From contig JBMHDH010000060.1 in NCBI GenBank assembly GCA_049889495.1, positions 1-6,755 on the forward strand: a stretch of 6,755 nucleotides of DNA, read 5' to 3'. The notes under the pieces were generated by a model, which was not told where the DNA came from, made no database searches, and was given only the letters and a program-made list of their open reading frames with translations. Below are positions 5,748 to 6,755 of the stretch, in pieces. This DNA is from UBA685 sp049889495. Lineage in GTDB: Bacteria; Pseudomonadota; Alphaproteobacteria; Puniceispirillales; Puniceispirillaceae. Numbering within the stretch: position 1 is the first letter of the stretch; each line of letters starts with the position of its first letter. Both the position numbers and the translations under genes were made by a program.

Positions 5748-6755
5748 ATGGAACGTGAATCCATGGAATTTGATGTCGTGATTGTCGGCGGTGGCCCATC
5801 AGGTCTATCAGCTGCTATCAGACTAAAGCAACGCGCCGCAGAAGAAGGCAAATCAATCGAAGTATGCTTGATCGAAAAAGGATCTGAGGTTGGTGCCCAT
5901 ATTCTATCTGGCGCTGTGTTAGAGCCGCGTGCCTTAAATGAACTTATCCCTGATTGGGCTGATAAGGGCGCGCCACTTGATACACCTGTTGAAACAGATA
6001 AATTCATGTTCCTGACCAAATCAGGCCAGTTTCAGCTACCAACACCGCCACAGATGAATAATCATGGTAATTATATTATCTCTTTAGGCAATTTCTGCCG
6101 CTGGCTTGCTGAACAAGCCGAAGCTCTTGGCGTTGAGATTTATCCAGGCTTTCCTGCTGCGCATGTCATCCATGATGATAATGACGCTGTCATTGGCGTT
6201 GGCACAGGTGATATGGGCATTGGTAAAGATGGTGAAAAAACCGATAATTATATGCCTGGCATGGATTTGCTTGCCAAGCAGGTTATCTTTGCCGAAGGCT
6301 GTCGTGGTCACCTGACGAAAGGCCTGTTCGAAACATTTGATTTGCGTGAAGGTAAAGACCCGCAAACCTATGCGATCGGCATCAAAGAATTATGGGATAT
6401 TGATCCTGCCAAATCAAAGCCGGGCACTGTTTGGCACTCTGTTGGCTGGCCACTTTCAACAGATACCTATGGTGGCTCATTCCTGTATCACCTCAATGGC
6501 AATCAAGTTGCCGTTGGCTATGTGGTTGGGCTTGATTACGCAAACCCGCATCTATCACCTTTTGAAGAGTTCCAGCGTTTCAAAACCCATCCAAAGGTAA
6601 GAGACGTCTTTGAAGGTGGTCGCCGTGTTTCTTATGGCGCACGTGCTTTGAATGAAGGTGGCTTCCAATCAGTGCCAAAACTAACCTTCCCTGGTGGGTG
6701 CTTGGTTGGTTGTACGGCTGGCTTTTTGAATGTGCCAAAAATCAAAGGCACACAT
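5748..6755 (+). CDS. Electron transfer flavoprotein-ubiquinone oxidoreductase, N-terminal part
   Basis: ETF-QO takes electrons from reduced electron transfer flavoprotein (fed by fatty-acid and amino-acid dehydrogenases) and passes them to ubiquinone at the inner face of the cytoplasmic membrane. The frame is open for 336 codons to the window edge; the family is usually about 550 residues. The missing part should hold the C-terminal 4Fe-4S domain. Near the N-terminus is the FAD-binding FDVVIVGGGPSGLSAA (8-23), with the ribose-binding acid in LIEKG (E43), followed by GAHILSGAVLEP. Further on come a second FAD-contact region around FAEGCRGHL, the family-typical WHSVGWPL, YGGSFLYHL and VGLDYANPHLSPFEEFQRFK, and at the edge GCTAGFLNVPKIKGTH. 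A GAGG at 5737-5740 lies 7 bases before the ATG at 5748 and 4 before an adjacent in-frame ATG at 5745, so the start may be one codon earlier. A third ATG at 5763 is less likely. Confidence 0.95.
   Translation, partial: MERESMEFDVVIVGGGPSGLSAAIRLKQRAAEEGKSIEVCLIEKGSEVGAHILSGAVLEPRALNELIPDWADKGAPLDTPVETDKFMFLTKSGQFQLPTPPQMNNHGNYIISLGNFCRWLAEQAEALGVEIYPGFPAAHVIHDDNDAVIGVGTGDMGIGKDGEKTDNYMPGMDLLAKQVIFAEGCRGHLTKGLFETFDLREGKDPQTYAIGIKELWDIDPAKSKPGTVWHSVGWPLSTDTYGGSFLYHLNGNQVAVGYVVGLDYANPHLSPFEEFQRFKTHPKVRDVFEGGRRVSYGARALNEGGFQSVPKLTFPGGCLVGCTAGFLNVPKIKGTH

Noticed and set aside
5731..5748. Five-codon leader frame (ATG at 5731 to TGA at 5746-5748) overlapping the ETF-QO start
   Set aside because: It has no ribosome site of its own, and its GAG-G run is the ETF-QO Shine-Dalgarno sequence, so it is probably chance.
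5681..6019. Minus-strand open frame of 112 codons
   Set aside because: It lies antisense to the N-terminal FAD-binding region of ETF-QO, which is unmistakable on the plus strand.

Overview
The window reads as an ordinary chromosomal stretch of an alphaproteobacterium of moderate base composition (by eye a little under half G+C). The main taxonomic pointer is a full-length CcrM-type GANTC adenine methyltransferase with its C-terminal domain. An alphaproteobacterial-looking uracil-DNA glycosylase and an ETF-ubiquinone oxidoreductase agree with this. A marine, SAR116-like lineage is possible but is only a guess. I see no phage, plasmid, insertion sequence, CRISPR array, tRNA or rRNA.

Layout, left to right. 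Positions 1-152 hold the 3' end of a plus-strand UMF1-type MFS transporter. It converges on a run of five minus-strand genes. In transcription order these are a family-4-like uracil-DNA glycosylase (5573-4674), a periplasmic soluble lytic transglycosylase (4620-2791), moaB (2758-2207), rnhB (2202-1510) and ccrM (1280-177). The first four genes are separated by 53, 32 and 4 bases and look co-transcribed. ccrM lies 229 bases below rnhB and appears to have its own promoter region. A 171-base divergent intergenic region (5574-5744) separates the glycosylase from a plus-strand ETF-ubiquinone oxidoreductase, which runs off the right edge.

Three of the five minus-strand genes act on DNA: uracil removal, ribonucleotide/RNA-DNA hybrid cleavage, and cell-cycle methylation. 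The other two serve peptidoglycan turnover and molybdenum cofactor synthesis. The ETF-ubiquinone oxidoreductase feeds electrons from flavoprotein dehydrogenases into the quinone pool.

No clearly new multi-gene system is visible. The points most worth checking are: (i) the glycosylase keeps its active-site motifs but lacks three of the four cysteines that normally hold the family-4 iron-sulfur cluster; (ii) a GANTC site in the ccrM leader suggests methylation feedback on ccrM; (iii) a second GANTC overlaps the likely -35 region of the ETF-ubiquinone oxidoreductase promoter; (iv) in-frame tandem repeats have expanded the transglycosylase signal peptide and the glycosylase linker.
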